Shown here: piece after piece, positions 1-11,357 of the stretch | Layout: each line of letters begins with the position of its first letter | Numbering within the stretch: position 1 is the stretch's first letter | Source: Mesotaenium endlicherianum | Lineage: Eukaryota; Streptophyta; Zygnematophyceae; Zygnematales; Mesotaeniaceae | Reading direction: 5' to 3' | NCBI GenBank assembly: GCA_009602735.1 | Contig: WELA01008765.1 | Coordinates: forward strand, 57,172 to 88,379 | Length of the DNA stretch: 31,208 bases | Notes under the pieces: generated by a model | What the model was told of the DNA's origin: nothing | Database searches by the model: none | What the model saw: the letters and a program-made list of their open reading frames with translations, nothing else | Translations under genes and position numbers: made by a program

Positions 1-196
1 GGGGGGGGGAGATGTGTGGCCGTCGTTTGATTCAGAGATTTTGCGGCTTGAACTGTTTAGATGGGCATGTGTGTGGACCACCTGTTTCTTTCATCTAGCA
101 GAAGAGGCCTGCTGTAGTAAAGCCGACGCGGAGTCTGCTTCTGACATCTGGCGTGCTTTGGGCTCACTCGTTGCTAGCTGGCGCTCCCTTGTGCAG

Positions 197-437
197 CCGG
201 TGCAAGAAGAAGGTGCGGGCGCTGAAGCGCTTTACCATTGACCGCTCGCCACCTGTCCTCACCGTGCAGCTCAAGCGCTTCACGGGCGTGTCGGGCAAGA
301 TTGACAAGCACGTTAAATTCAGCCCCACCTTGGACCTGCGGCGCTTTGTTAGCGTCGATCAGGTGCGCCACGTGTCGCTCTATGTGGGGCTTACGTGCGC
401 TCGTACATGTGCACATACACACACCTACACACACGCG

Positions 438-469
<32 letters not shown>

Positions 470-3400
470 CTAAGTACTCGCAGATTTGTGGCAACATGCA
501 CATATAGTTCGTTGAACATCTATAGACGTTTGCATGTGCACAGAGCAAACACAACAGGCGTGTCGTGTTTGCCATGCAAAAACAGCATCTGATGTTAGTT
601 TGTATGCGCGTGCGTGTGCATGTGTGTGTGCGTGTGGGGGGGGGAGTACAGCAAGGCAGAGGCGGGCTCCAGTATGAGCTGTACGGCGTGCTGGTGCATG
701 CGGGGGGGTCCACGCACTCGGGGCACTACTACTGCTTCGTGCGCACGTCTGCCGCCATCTGGCACGTCCTGGACGACTCCAGGGTAAGCCCACTTCTCCG
801 CCGCCCACGCCTTCGTCTGCGCCACCTGCCGCCTGGAAGATGCACATGTGCGCATGCGCACCAGTATGTTCACAGGGTTGTCTCCACTTTTTGGCAGAGT
901 TGAGGCACCTGGGCGTGACGCCTCTTTTAGTTTATTTCCTGCGCACGCGCATGACCGAGCTGCGCCTAAAATCAGAGGGGTCTGTGAGCTTGCTGGTATC
1001 GTATATTCTGAACGGCAGTCGAGTCTCGGATGTGCACGCGTGCGCTTACACACACGCGCACGTACGCACGCGTGCACACACGTCAGCACGCTGTGCGACC
1101 CGCAGCCGCTGCTTGCTGGCTGTCCCACGCCTGCCACCTGTCTTACGTGGAAACCGGCATCGGTTGACAACGCTGCCCTGCTGCTGCTGGTGCTGATGGG
1201 GCTGCTGGTCCTGCTGCTGCTGTTCCTGCTGCTGCTGCTGCTGGTGGTGGTGGTGGGGGGGCTGCAGGTGAGGCAAGTGAGCGAGCGGACGGTGCTGGAC
1301 CAGAAGGCCTACATCCTCTTCTACATCCGCAAATCGCCCCCGCCTCCCGCACCAGCACCAGCACCAGCCAAAGAAGCAGCTGCTGCAGCAGCAGCTCGGG
1401 CAGCTCCCGCGCCTGCCAACGGATCGGCAGCAGCCAACCAGAAGCCCCTATCGTCGCAGGTGTCATCGGCACCACAGCCGGGGGCTCCGACGCCTAACGG
1501 CGTGCTGGCACATCAGCCCGGGGGGGCTGCAGCGTCGGTAACTGCAGCAGCAGCAACTGCTGCTGCCGCTGCGGTGCCAGCCAAGGAGGTGCTGCCAGAT
1601 GGCACCGCCCGTGTGAGTGCTTTAAAAGCCACAGCCAATGGCGTGCTGCCAGCTGACACCCCTTTGGCAAAGGATGCCGGTCGATTCCTTGCCCGTGCCG
1701 CACTTGCTGAGTCAGCAGAGGGGGGGCCAAAGGTGAATGGTAGAGCAGGAGAGAAGGAGGCCAAAAAGGAGGAGGCAACTGCTCTGCACAGGACGACAGC
1801 TGGTGCGGACGAGGTTGGAGTGTCAGTTCCACGCGGGGCGCCGCCTGCTGCCGTTGGCGGGGCCGCTGCTGCCCCTGTCGTTGTTCCTGCGACAAGTGTC
1901 GTTGAGAAGGGTCACACCGTGGTGGGGAAGAAGCAGGCCCAGGATGCTCTGGAGGCTGCGCTCAGGAGTTCCCAGGAGGAGGAGGAGGAGGAGGATGGTG
2001 AGGAGGGGGGCGGGCAGGGGAGGAGCATGGTTGCCGAAGATGACTCCTCCAGCGGAGGGGACAGTGACAACGATGACGACGACACGGACCGGGGTGATGG
2101 AAGTGAGGGTGCAGAGGGGGAAACGGAGAAGGCGGAGGAGGAGGAGGGGGCTGAGGCATCCCCCAGCGGGAGGAGCAGTGAGCAGCTGTTAGGCAGCAAA
2201 CTGGCAAAGAAGGCGAAGGCGACGGAGCAGCAGCAGCAGCAGCAGCAGCCGCAGAGGGAACCGGAGGAGCCGGCGGGAGAGGAGGAGGGGAGTGCGGCCG
2301 ACTGGGACGCGTACTACCTGCGGCTAGCAGAGCTGGCCCCACCCGGGCGGGGGGCGAGGCGGAGCTACATGCGCTTCGTGGGCCTCATCCCCTCCATGCG
2401 TCGCTACTTCCTCACCATGGCGCGCGCGCAGCCGCGCGCCGTCCGCGCCATGATGCAGATCCGGCGCTGGGTCAGCGTGCCAGCTGGCAGGCCGCCGTTG
2501 CTGGCGCTCGCTGGCCCCGCGCGTGCGGGGGGGGCTTCGCTGGCTAAGCGTCGGGCGCTGGCTGGACTCAAAGCGCGGGCAGGCATGGGTGCCGGGGTTG
2601 GGGTGGGAGTGGGGGCGGAAGGCAAGGATGAGGAGGTGGCGCTGACTCAGCAGGGGAAGAGGAAGCTTCGAGCTGTGCATGAGGAGGAGGGAGAGGAGCA
2701 GGAGGTTGTGGCAGGAGCTCTTGCTGCTGCTGCAAGGAGTGTTGAGGGGGGACACAAGGAGACGAAGAAGCAGAAGAGAATGACTGCCCAGGGGAGTGAG
2801 GATGGGGAGAAGGGCGGGGGCCGACCCGGGGGCAATTTGACGGCAGGGAGGGAGCTTGTCAGGGCTTTGGGGGCGGCTGCTGCTGCAATTGGCGGGAAGG
2901 TTTGTGTGGAAGACAATCTCCCATTGCCTGTTTCTGGGGAGGGTGGCGAGAAGAGGGTCTTTTTCGACGGCAGCGTGAATCATGTTGGTGATGTGGCGGG
3001 CACCAGGGGGGCATTTGACGATGACGAGGCGGACCCCACGTCAGAGTTGAAGGTCTATGGGCCCAGGCTAACCAATGGCGTCGCCGGGAATGCGGGTCAT
3101 TCAGAAAGCTCCAGCAGTAGTGATGAGTCGGAGGACATCGAGGCGACAGGTGGCAGTGCCAGCGGGGACTCAGACTCTGATGGCACCGGCGGCAGGGGGA
3201 CACCAAGAAGGACAGCCGGCAGCGGCAGGCTCAATGCTGGCGTGAAAGGTGCCAAGCTTCCGGAGAAAGATGCAGGGGTGACAACGCCTCAAGCAGGGCT
3301 GCCAAATGACAAGCCTGTGGGGCCGTCAAAAGTGGCAGCTAGCCCTGCTGCTGCCGTAGGGGGCGCGTCAAATGCTCCCCCTAGTGTGGAGCCGGGGCAG

Positions 3401-4720
3401 GTGCTGAGAGGGGCTGCTGCCACGCTGGCGCTCAAAGGAGCCCTGGGTGCTGTTGGGGGCAGCCTATACGGATTGCCAGGTCAGCAGCAAACACTGCCTT
3501 ATCAAGACCCCCCCTCCCTTCCCACTCCCCCTTTCCCCCAGAGTCTGTGTGGCATTCAACACTTGATAGTGTTCTCCCTCACGCGGTGCCTAATGCAATT
3601 GTCAAACACTTTTACCAGTTGATGCTGGTGGGTGCGTCCTAGGCAAATGTTTCTGCACGTGGCACGAGAGGTTTGGTGTGCGCCTGCAGCCGTCATTTGT
3701 ATGAGACGGCTAGTGGCATTCTGCTGAAAAGTGGAGCTGCTTCTGGTTCACGTGTTTTCACCCCTAGATAGGCATAGCTGATCTCCTGAGGCTCTCCTCC
3801 GAGGGCTGGGGTGGAGGGCCTGGGGCGCAGTGCTAGTGTGTGCTTTAAAGCCCAGTTGGGCTCTGCGTGGTGTGCGTCATGAGCTCTTCCTCTGTTATGC
3901 CAATCTGAGAGCGTGTGTGTGTGTGCGTGTGTGTATGTGCGTGTGTGTGTGCGCGTGCGTGCTTGCAGTGCCCAAGTGGGACGACGTGGATGCTGTCGAT
4001 GCAGAGCACCCGAAGGTGGTGGACACCTCCGCGGGGCAGAAGAGGAAGGCGCGCTACACTTCCTGGTACGCACGCTGCTGCCGCCACACACTTTTTGGAA
4101 GCTGAAGCCCCTCCCTGAGCCTGCGGCCGTGCACAACCTCAGTCAAAGAGCCTGAGGAGCATTCGCTGTCAAGTTGACTGGCAGGGTGATGGGAAAAAGC
4201 TCTCCCCTCCTCCTCCCTGCTTTTGTTTTATCCCTTCTTCTCAAATAAATACTTGACTGCGGTTTGGAGCGGACACTTCTTGCCCACTGAGGAAGTGGCC
4301 GGCCGTTGACACCTTCAAAGCTCTGGCCATGATTGGTTCCTTGCAGGTGTCGTCTTTCCCACGCTGTCGCATGTAATCAATTGCAAATGTGCGGGCTCTG
4401 CGTGCGTCGGATGGCTTTTACGCATCACCACATGCGGCGCTGACTTAGCAGGAGTGGTGTGTGCTCGCAGGGACGCCGAGCTGGACAAGGGAAGGCAGAA
4501 GAAGGTGCGACAGCGCGTGCCGCTCAGCGAGGGAGAGCCCAACCCCTTCCAGACAAAGCCAGACGACGTAGACGGGGTGAAGAGGGAGAAGACAAAGCCC
4601 AAGCGCGGGGCCGGTAAAGAGAGGAGAGAGAGCAGCAGAGGTGGCGGCGGGGGCAGAGGGCGAGGGCGGGGGCGTGGCGGCCCCCGTGGGGGCGCACGAA
4701 GTGGGAAAAGTAGGTTCTAG
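197..4720 (+). CDS. UBP23/USP36-like ubiquitin-specific protease, C-terminal part (5' end outside window)
   Basis: Cysteine deubiquitinase of the USP/UBP family (peptidase C19). Exons inferred from frame and GT-AG sites: 197-362, 652-783, 1268-3479, 3969-4065, 4471-4720; all phases agree and give about 951 visible residues. Exon 197-362 holds the zinc-ribbon-like CxxC and KKKVRALKRFTI, with VLTVQLKRF. Exon 652-783 holds the catalytic His box GGSTHSGHYYCFVR and the WHVLDDSR box. Exon 1268-3479 opens with the end of the peptidase fold (QKAYILFYIR), followed by about 700 residues of Ala, Glu, Ser and Gln low complexity. The last two exons join through a split Trp codon (TSW/DAELDKGRQKK) and end in NPFQ and an RGG-rich tail. 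The catalytic Cys box lies upstream of the window. By family knowledge the UBP23/USP36/USP42 group is nuclear or nucleolar. The 5' limit at 197 is the best acceptor; one at about 102 is possible but does not extend the homology. Confidence 0.9.
411..470 (+). repeat. (CA)n microsatellite ending in (TA)n, 5' part of UBP intron
   Basis: Alternating CA tract with a few CG steps and a short TA end. It lies about 50 nt after the splice donor of the UBP intron 363-651. It is complementary to the TG tract at 597-636 in the same intron. Confidence 0.95.
597..644 (+). repeat. TG/CG alternating tract plus nine-G run before UBP acceptor
   Basis: Alternating TG with CG steps to about 636, then nine consecutive G, then agtacag and the exon at 652. 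There is almost no polypyrimidine tract between it and the splice acceptor. Confidence 0.95.
1032..1083 (+). repeat. CA/CG alternating purine-pyrimidine tract in UBP intron 784-1267
   Basis: Imperfect alternation of cacacg and gcgtgc steps in mid-intron. It is self-complementary in part (gcgtgc against gcacgc), so it is a candidate Z-DNA or hairpin former. Confidence 0.85.
1178..1261 (+). repeat. (CTG)n/(GTG)n trinucleotide tract abutting a UBP splice acceptor
   Basis: Imperfect CTG repeats followed by GTG and a G run, ending at the ctgcag acceptor (last intron base 1267). It is intronic in the model because the peptidase frame resumes only at 1268. Confidence 0.85.
3911..3962 (+). repeat. 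TG/CG alternating tract next to UBP acceptor
   Basis: About 50 nt of TG alternation with CG and TA steps. It ends six bases before the exon at 3969 (ttgcag acceptor) and lies in UBP intron 3480-3968. Confidence 0.95.
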
Positions 4721-6976
4721 GGTTTGAGGTCAGTGTAGTGCGGGACGTCTTGTGTGGCGTCTTTCTTGCTAGGTTTGGTGATTGTTTGTGGGTTAGGTGG
4801 TGTATGCCGGTTAGGACAGGTTTAGTTCGTGGGGTGTAAGCGTTGCTTGCGAGAAGCCAATGAAGCCCATGATGGCTTTGTGGTAAGGTAAGTGATTGGC
4901 TCCCACTGCGAAGATAGCTTTTCCTCTTGGCTTGTAAGGTGTTGCAACAAATGATGTTAGCCTTTAAGTCGGGAGCAAGTTGATGCCGAACTTTGTATTA
5001 ATGTTTTGAGCAATTTGGGGTTTCTGACTGCACACACTTGGGCACCCACTAGAAGTGATGTGTTTTACTTTTTTTTGTGCACCTTTGTTGAACTTTGGGG
5101 ATAGTTCAGCCACTTCTCACTGCTCATATAACTGCTCACAACGCCTTCTGTGTGCTTCAGTGTCCATATTCATATTGCCCATAAGAAGTGGGAAGCATAT
5201 GTTAAGATAGAAAATGCGAGATAAGACTACAATCCTGTTTGACCTGCATGTGTAAGCAAGCAAGGGAGTTGCATTAGGTAGTATTAGAAATACATGTGAA
5301 GAACAGATGCACCATGGAGTTTCTGGGTGCATCCTAGTGCAAATGCGGGGGATATGAATATATGTGCTTATGACAGAGCATCAACGACCTAGTTGGGTTG
5401 CGGTTGGCTTGCAGCTAGACAACTGTGCAACATATTACCTCTGAAGACTCTCATTAAGCGAGTCATCAATCAGCTAAGGATCACACTGCATTTCCAAAAA
5501 TGATAAACCGTTAATTGCGAAGTACCACAAACAGCCCAGCACTTCGATAATGACAGGCAAGCTAGACATTCCTTCACCCTAAAAGCGTATAAAAAGAGCA
5601 GTGCATTCATTCATCGTCAAGGAATATAAATAAGAAACGGCCATCATGCAGTATGGAAGTTTATTGTGCAGAAAAATTTGGTACATTTGAATGCAAACAG
5701 CAGCAAAGCAGTAAGGATTAGGTTGTTTGCAAATATAGATTTGGCCCCTGTGCATTGAGAGAGGAAGCGTAGTATTTGTGTGCAGATGCAAAGACTTAAT
5801 CTGGCGGATTGAAGAGCACTACATGTACTTTCAGTAGCCAAAATAGGGGCACAATTGTTGGTGACAAGAGATGTGAAGGGATCTAGATATTAATCAGAGC
5901 TGGGGATGTATGTCCCGCCTCCTAAGACCCGGACCTAGTTGATGCAATTATACACGCCGAATGCACCACCATTTCCTTTCCATCAGCATCTCCAAGTATA
6001 ACCTTGCACTGGGGCTTCATCCACATATATGCATCACGGTAGATGTTATTTGGGTATGCAAGGATGTGTTGGGATAAATTGGTTGACATGCAGGAGATCA
6101 TTCAAAAAAAGGAAAAAATTCCTACTTACAAGAGCACGCCGCATGATAATCTGAACAAGTTCATAATCCAATCACTCATCATAGACATAGTTTTGCACGA
6201 CTTTCTGCTACAAGCTAGGCAATCAATTCATGATTGTCCTTGCGCCAATAACATGATGTTTCGAATGCAAGTGCCTTGCGAGGCCAGGTCGATGTGGGTC
6301 ACAATGAACGCAACAAAGAGTCAAAATGTCCTACTACGTCAAAAGTTACTTCAGGGTCTCGTTGCTGCACCAATTTCTTATAATTTTGTCATAATGTGCT
6401 GTTACGGACGACATGGCAGGCATATTGCTGTAGTTGGCTACTACTGTACTACGTGAACAATGTTTGATTGCCATGAGTCCGCCCGGCTCTTCCGCACACA
6501 CAATCAAGCCTCGAAGACTGTGAAACAGCTCAAATGCTACGCTTATGAATGAAGTAATGTGGTCCATGCTCAATGTTGCTCCATTTTTGGTGCCAACGTT
6601 GACAATACCTCGGTTTTGGCTTGGCGTCAGCTTAGTCACTCCTAGCCATGCATGACGGAAAAGTATCCCTTCTGAGTACTTCAATTGCATGCCCGTACTC
6701 CATATTAGATTGTCAGAGCATATGATTTAAAAAGCGCAAGGATTATGCTGTTCCTCCTGTATTGTGTGTAAATGCGACTTTTGTAGTGGGGACCCTTTTT
6801 TCTTGCTTTAAGCTTCGAAGAAGCACTTTGACTGGCCATGGATGTGCACGGAAGACAATCGTTAGCCTGTCAATTGTGCCGAAAGCCTAGTACGGTGACG
6901 TGCTTTCAGTCTGAATGAAAACCATATCTAGCACGTCCTGTTAAAAGGTTGTATAGCAAATAAAGTGGGTGCCACT
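4721..6976. other. Intergenic region between UBP and the DUF7733-like gene
   Basis: The first few hundred bases should hold the UBP 3'UTR. Composition changes here from GC-rich to AT-richer. No intact gene is recognised. The only structure noted is the set of minus-strand coding-like fragments at 5922-6690. No clear TATA box was seen before the gene at 6977. Confidence 0.6.
5922..6690 (-). pseudogene. Coding-like minus-strand fragments, unidentified, probably decayed
   Basis: Several short minus-strand stretches read like real protein but do not form one clean gene. From the 5' side: 6690-6346 contains TPSQNRGIVNVGTKNG; about 6300-6225 contains HIDLASQGTCIRN before a stop; about 6210-6122 contains QKVVQNYVYDE, an in-frame TGA, then LDYELVQIIMRRAL, running into a good donor (gtaagtagg); about 6098-5922 contains YRDAYMWMKPQCKVILGDAD and ends in TAG. 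I do not recognise the family. The internal TGA argues for a relic, although a gene with unrecognised introns is possible. Confidence 0.3.
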
Positions 6977-8127
6977 ATGTCAGGAGCTACTTTAGCCTCA
7001 GGGATAAGGCTGGTCCCGGGAAGTTCCCCGTCTGAGAGCCACCGTGAGGAGGAGGATTTTACCATAGGGGGGCTCATGGGCTCTGTCTCCTTCATGCAGG
7101 CCCAGGTGGTGGCATACATCTTAGTCATCTCTGTGAGCGGGGTTATACCAGGCTCAGATATGGCCTTTGTTCTTTTTGTAACTTTTTATGCAGTTATTTT
7201 GTCCAGTATAGTCTTCCCGACAAGAATACGAACGCTGGTAGAGCCAGTCTTTCATGAAAATCTCATGTCCAGAATATGGGTGATGATTGGCATAGCAGTT
7301 GGCCTGTTCTTGCCCTTGGCTTACGCCCTGAGAGGTGAGTTTTTTCACATGAACTTAATTTCTTGGATGAAAATACAGGTTAACATGGTCCTGATTGTTC
7401 TCTGCCACATTCAATTTAGTCAACATGACAAAAGCTAGGACGCATAGATTGCTGTGTCTGGAGTTGCAAACGACTAACACCGTAAACCTCTCCATCTTCT
7501 GCGTAGGTTTCATAAAAGGAGATAAAGTGGCTGTTGAAGCTGCGCTTCCACACATCTTCTTGTTGTCCTGCCAGATCCTGACGGAAAATTTCATATCAGA
7601 GCTCCCTGCGGTCTCCCATCCTGTTCGTGCATACGTGCCCATCATCTACAGGTACAAAGGTAGTGCAGGTTTAGTAGTGGAAAAATGTTTTAGATGCATT
7701 ATGTTGCACTGGCTAAGCATATGCCCTGTTTGCAATGCCTAGGAACGTGCCCAAAATTCATAGGTAGGACTGCTGCCGAATCAACTCACATTCAAAATCC
7801 TTGCCTGGTGCTTTGAGTGGCGCTTGCAGCTTCAGGCGCTTGTGGAGCCTGGGGGCCTGGGCAAGAAGAGAGTATCGATCCAAGGTGGCTCCGGTTTCAG
7901 GAGCTGTTGTCAGGTCTGTGTGGCCCCCCTTTGGGTGCGTCCTAGCTGCCATCAACCTGGTGTTTTGGACTCTGAACCTTTTTGGGTTCCTCCTTCCCTT
8001 CTTCTTGCCTCGCGCAATCAGAAAGTATTATGAGCCCCACAGGACTTCGGTCAAGAGGCAGTCTGGAAGTACTAGTAGTAGTCCCAGGGCTTCTTATGCT
8101 TCAACCAGGCGCGCCAGTGTCCATTAA
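6977..8127 (+). CDS. Plant multi-pass membrane protein, DUF7733-like
   Basis: Complete gene of three exons, 6977-7334, 7507-7651 and 7830-8127 (266 aa, phases 1 and 2). The start is the first ATG after an in-frame TAG at 6929, with A at -3. Visible features: an acidic N-terminus; hydrophobic segments near residues 42-58, 61-82 and 98-118; the conserved block GDKVAVEAALPHIFLLS (about 124-140); HPVRAYVPIIY followed by FRRLW across the last junction; and a final hydrophobic segment near 203-228 with NLFGFLLPFFLPRA. This order matches a plant-only uncharacterised membrane family that I recall as DUF7733. No biochemical function is known to me. The C-terminal tail is Ser/Arg-rich. Family membership is firm; the DUF number is from memory. 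Confidence 0.85.
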
Positions 8128-11100
8128 GGGAAGCCGCGTGTGTATAAATGTTTACATGTAGATATATACGGTGTAAGATAAGCTCAGGAGACCTCATCGG
8201 TTGACTAGGCTTGCCAGTGTTCGTAAACTTGGGCCGTGTAAATATGTCATAGAAGAGGCTTTTGAGATCTTCCGGTTCTCTTAGGCGTGCTAGTGTCCGT
8301 CAGTCGAGCCATGTACATATCATGTACATAAGAAGATTCATAGTACGCGCTCACCCCTTAGTGGTCTAGGTCATATGATCTATCATCTACATCCACAGTC
8401 GTAAACGGTACAATGTATTTTTCGCTGCAATCAACGTGGCAAAGATAGCTATACTGCTTATGTAAAGTACTATGTATATTACTTGTAATATGGGAGGTGC
8501 AACTGCATCTCTTCACACTTGTAGATACCCATCAATGTTCATTATTGTATATATGTTAGAGGTGCTTCCAGGTTAATAGTTCAGTAGATGGGCTAAAGAC
8601 GGGGAGCAGGGAGAGGCTATCTAGGGGGATTTTCTTTGGCAATGTAGCGGTTGATTCTGTGCGCTCAGACGCACTCGTTGTATTTGGTGTCTTTGAAAAA
8701 CTTGTCGGATAGTCTCAATATTAGCATGGAGTAAGTAAGCTTGGGCACATGAGCTGTGTATCCCAGCTGCTAGCTAGAGAGCTCGTACTCATTGTTCAGA
8801 GCTTTGGTATGGAAGGCCGTTTCATTCATGGAACGTGGTTTCCTGACCTCTTGTGGGACAAGTAATCAGATCCACCCCTTGCAGCAATTAGCAGTTTAAG
8901 TCATGATTGATATATTTGTATCTTGATTTATGAACAGGTAGTAACTTCTACGTCAATTCCCTTTGCTGCGCGGGTATTTGTACATGAATGGACGATCGAG
9001 AAGATTCAAGTAAAGGGACTCATAAACAGACAATGAATGCATTTAATAATTTAAGAAACACAATCCGCTATGTTGAAGATACACCCAATCCCTTTGGCAG
9101 GGGATGCCCTTTATGGACTATCATACAAACAAGCAAAATTCAAATAACACGCCTTAATTTGGACTACCAAGCTATTTTCAACTGCACTATGTTGAAAGGT
9201 CCACCATATCCTCTTCTTATTGAGGACTCGGTGCTTGCTTTATTGCTTCCGTGAAAGTAGCTAAAAACTACAATTTGCGCCAAAGAAACATCAGCCACAT
9301 GAAGTTGGTATGGAACCATCACAATGACAGAAGACGATGTAGTCGAGGTCCTGCAGCTAGATGGGGTATATCTGCATGTCTTGAGATACCAATGATCAGG
9401 GGAACTATATGAAGGACTCATCATCCAGTCCACTTCGCATGTTCTGCAAATACTCTCCTGTCCGGGCTGGGGTAAAATTGTGAGCCAACATCCTTAAAAA
9501 TCTCTTCGACACACTCCGTCATCATGTTCAGCTTGAAACTTGTGGAAAGAAGTGTGTTGCCATGGGACCAAAGGTGGGCACTAAGAACGGGCTTGCAGGG
9601 AACACCCACGTATACCAGAAAGATAATCACAGCCCAAAATTGCCAAGAAGTCTTACACTATGCGAAAACTTCTGGGCTCATGACTTTGTTTGGGAACATC
9701 AGGCACACATATACTAAAGGGAGCTTTGGCTAATTGAGATTCTTTTTGCTGACAGGTTCCTAGTCATAAACCCCTAAAGGAATTGACATGTGGACATATT
9801 GCAATAAACATACATCAAGATTGTCTCAGGATACTACGGCGAACCACCACAGTTGTGGCGGAATGGCCCATTTGCACAGTTGGTGCAATGATTTTGAGTC
9901 AGTGAATGGCAGGGAAGGGCCACACAAGTGGAATATAAGAACATTATCTGCATCTTGACTGCATATGGCATATATGTTGCATTTGCAAGGTTTAATGGAT
10001 GCATGTACTACATCAAGTTACCAGGACAATGAAAGGGACATCCCTTTGACCAGAAGGTTGTTTTAAGTTGGAGAAAAAAATTGAGAGAGTTGTGCTTGTA
10101 AGCCATCTTTTGGAAGGGGCCATAATCTGCCTGTCCTCGACCACTTATACGATTAGCAGCAGATTTACAATATCATGAGGCAACAGCTCAGTTTCACCAG
10201 TCATCGTCTTGGAGCGCCATACATGCAATTTTTAGATATGATCTCCTCCAAGTTTGAATCAACATCCAAATTTAGCAAGGTATTATGCACCTACAACAAT
10301 TCACGAATCAAAGAGAGACATTATAAATCTTTACTCTAGTCTGAGACTGGCATTGTAACAAAGGCGAATCGAAACCACTTTGCCGTGATTGTCATAACGA
10401 TGTTGATGAAGCAATAAAATGTTGCTAGTTCGCACGATGCTGTTATATTGCCTGACCGCTCTTGCAACCGTTTAGCAAGTTCAGATACTCAGACTCCAAA
10501 ATGAGAATGAAAGGGCCAGCGCGGTAGCGATATTTCAGCTAGTCCAGACTTAACAGTCTCAGGTACATGGTCGTTTATGGTCACAGCTGTGCATTTGAAT
10601 GTCTGCATGCGCGCAACAGCTTGCTCGATGCTCGAGTGCCTGTTTGAGGGACCGAAGTAGACTTCCATATGCTTCGGGTCGTTGCCGCGCCTGGGGCTTG
10701 AGCCAAATTGGAGCCAACCAGATCTGAATCAATTCCTCTTGGGTTTTCGCACTCTTTCGCCACAGCTCTACAGACGACACTGCCCTACACAATAAATTTC
10801 GACGGTTCGCTATTGATTCACTACCTGATCCGTCCTGCTTTTTGTCATGTATTCAACTTGCACTTTGATGAAAACCAATGAGCACGGGTTCAGAAGCGCC
10901 ACTTCAGTACTAATGGCCTTAAATATTGACAACTGTCATGCTTAAGTTCCTTTAGACAAACATATACGGAGAATCGCAAAGTCAAGCGTCGGTTACAAAG
11001 TCTTATGTTTGGCGTACATAACGATGGCCTGTCTGTAAACATAAATCTGGTCGCCTCTTCGAGCCATCTAGGGATCCGTGGGCAGCAGAAAAACATAGAG

Positions 11101-11347
11101 CGACTTCCATCGGGTACGTTGTGTAAAATTGACGACGTTCACATCGTCGTCCCCATGTAAGCCGGACGCTTCCCAACGGGAATCGAAGCTCAGGTGCGAT
11201 CGCTAGCGGGCTCTGTATGGTCGGGTGCTTGTCCGCCAAACCATCAGACCGGGCACGTCAGAGGCCCTCGTTTTCCTTAGCTCCTCATGAGTTGCAGAGC
11301 GGCAACCTTTATAGCGGGCTAGCTCTTAAGAATCTTTGCAGGGCGCT
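8128..11347. other. Intergenic region without an intact gene
   Basis: About 3.2 kb of near-neutral composition. The first few hundred bases are the likely 3'UTR of the upstream gene. The region 9160-10440 has decayed minus-strand coding-like fragments, listed separately. No tRNA, rRNA or long terminal repeats were recognised by eye. Confidence 0.55.
9160..10440 (-). pseudogene. Second cluster of decayed coding-like fragments, minus strand, unidentified
   Basis: Minus-strand fragments broken by stops and apparent frame changes. 10290-10201 starts after a tag acceptor-like site and contains VHNTLLNLDVDSNLEEIISK, then TGA, with a second frame continuing as TGETELLPHDIVNLLL. About 10130-10005 contains QIMAPSKRWLTSTTLSIFFS. 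About 9655-9421 contains SAHLWSHGNTLLSTSFKLNM and ends in a stop. About 9350-9290 contains LQDLDYIVFCHCDGSIP. The codon flavour looks protein-like but I cannot name a family. It may be a dead gene or a transposon relic. Confidence 0.3.
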
Positions 11348-11357
11348 ACTATATATT
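11348..11357 (+). promoter_or_regulatory. Candidate TATA box of the DUF1639 gene
   Basis: actatatatt lies about 65 bp before a good splice donor (ttg/gtaagc, GT at 11422). This fits a promoter followed by a short first exon and a 5'UTR intron 11422-12903, whose acceptor is the tract ending ttggtgcag. This is inference from spacing only. Confidence 0.3.

Noticed and set aside
102..196. Upstream extension of the first UBP exon to an acceptor near 102
   Set aside because: The frame is open, but the residues before the CxxC segment do not resemble USP proteins; the gtgcag site at 196 fits better.
6043..6456. Plus-strand open frame of 137 codons
   Set aside because: No recognisable family or splice support; the opposite strand carries the more protein-like fragments.
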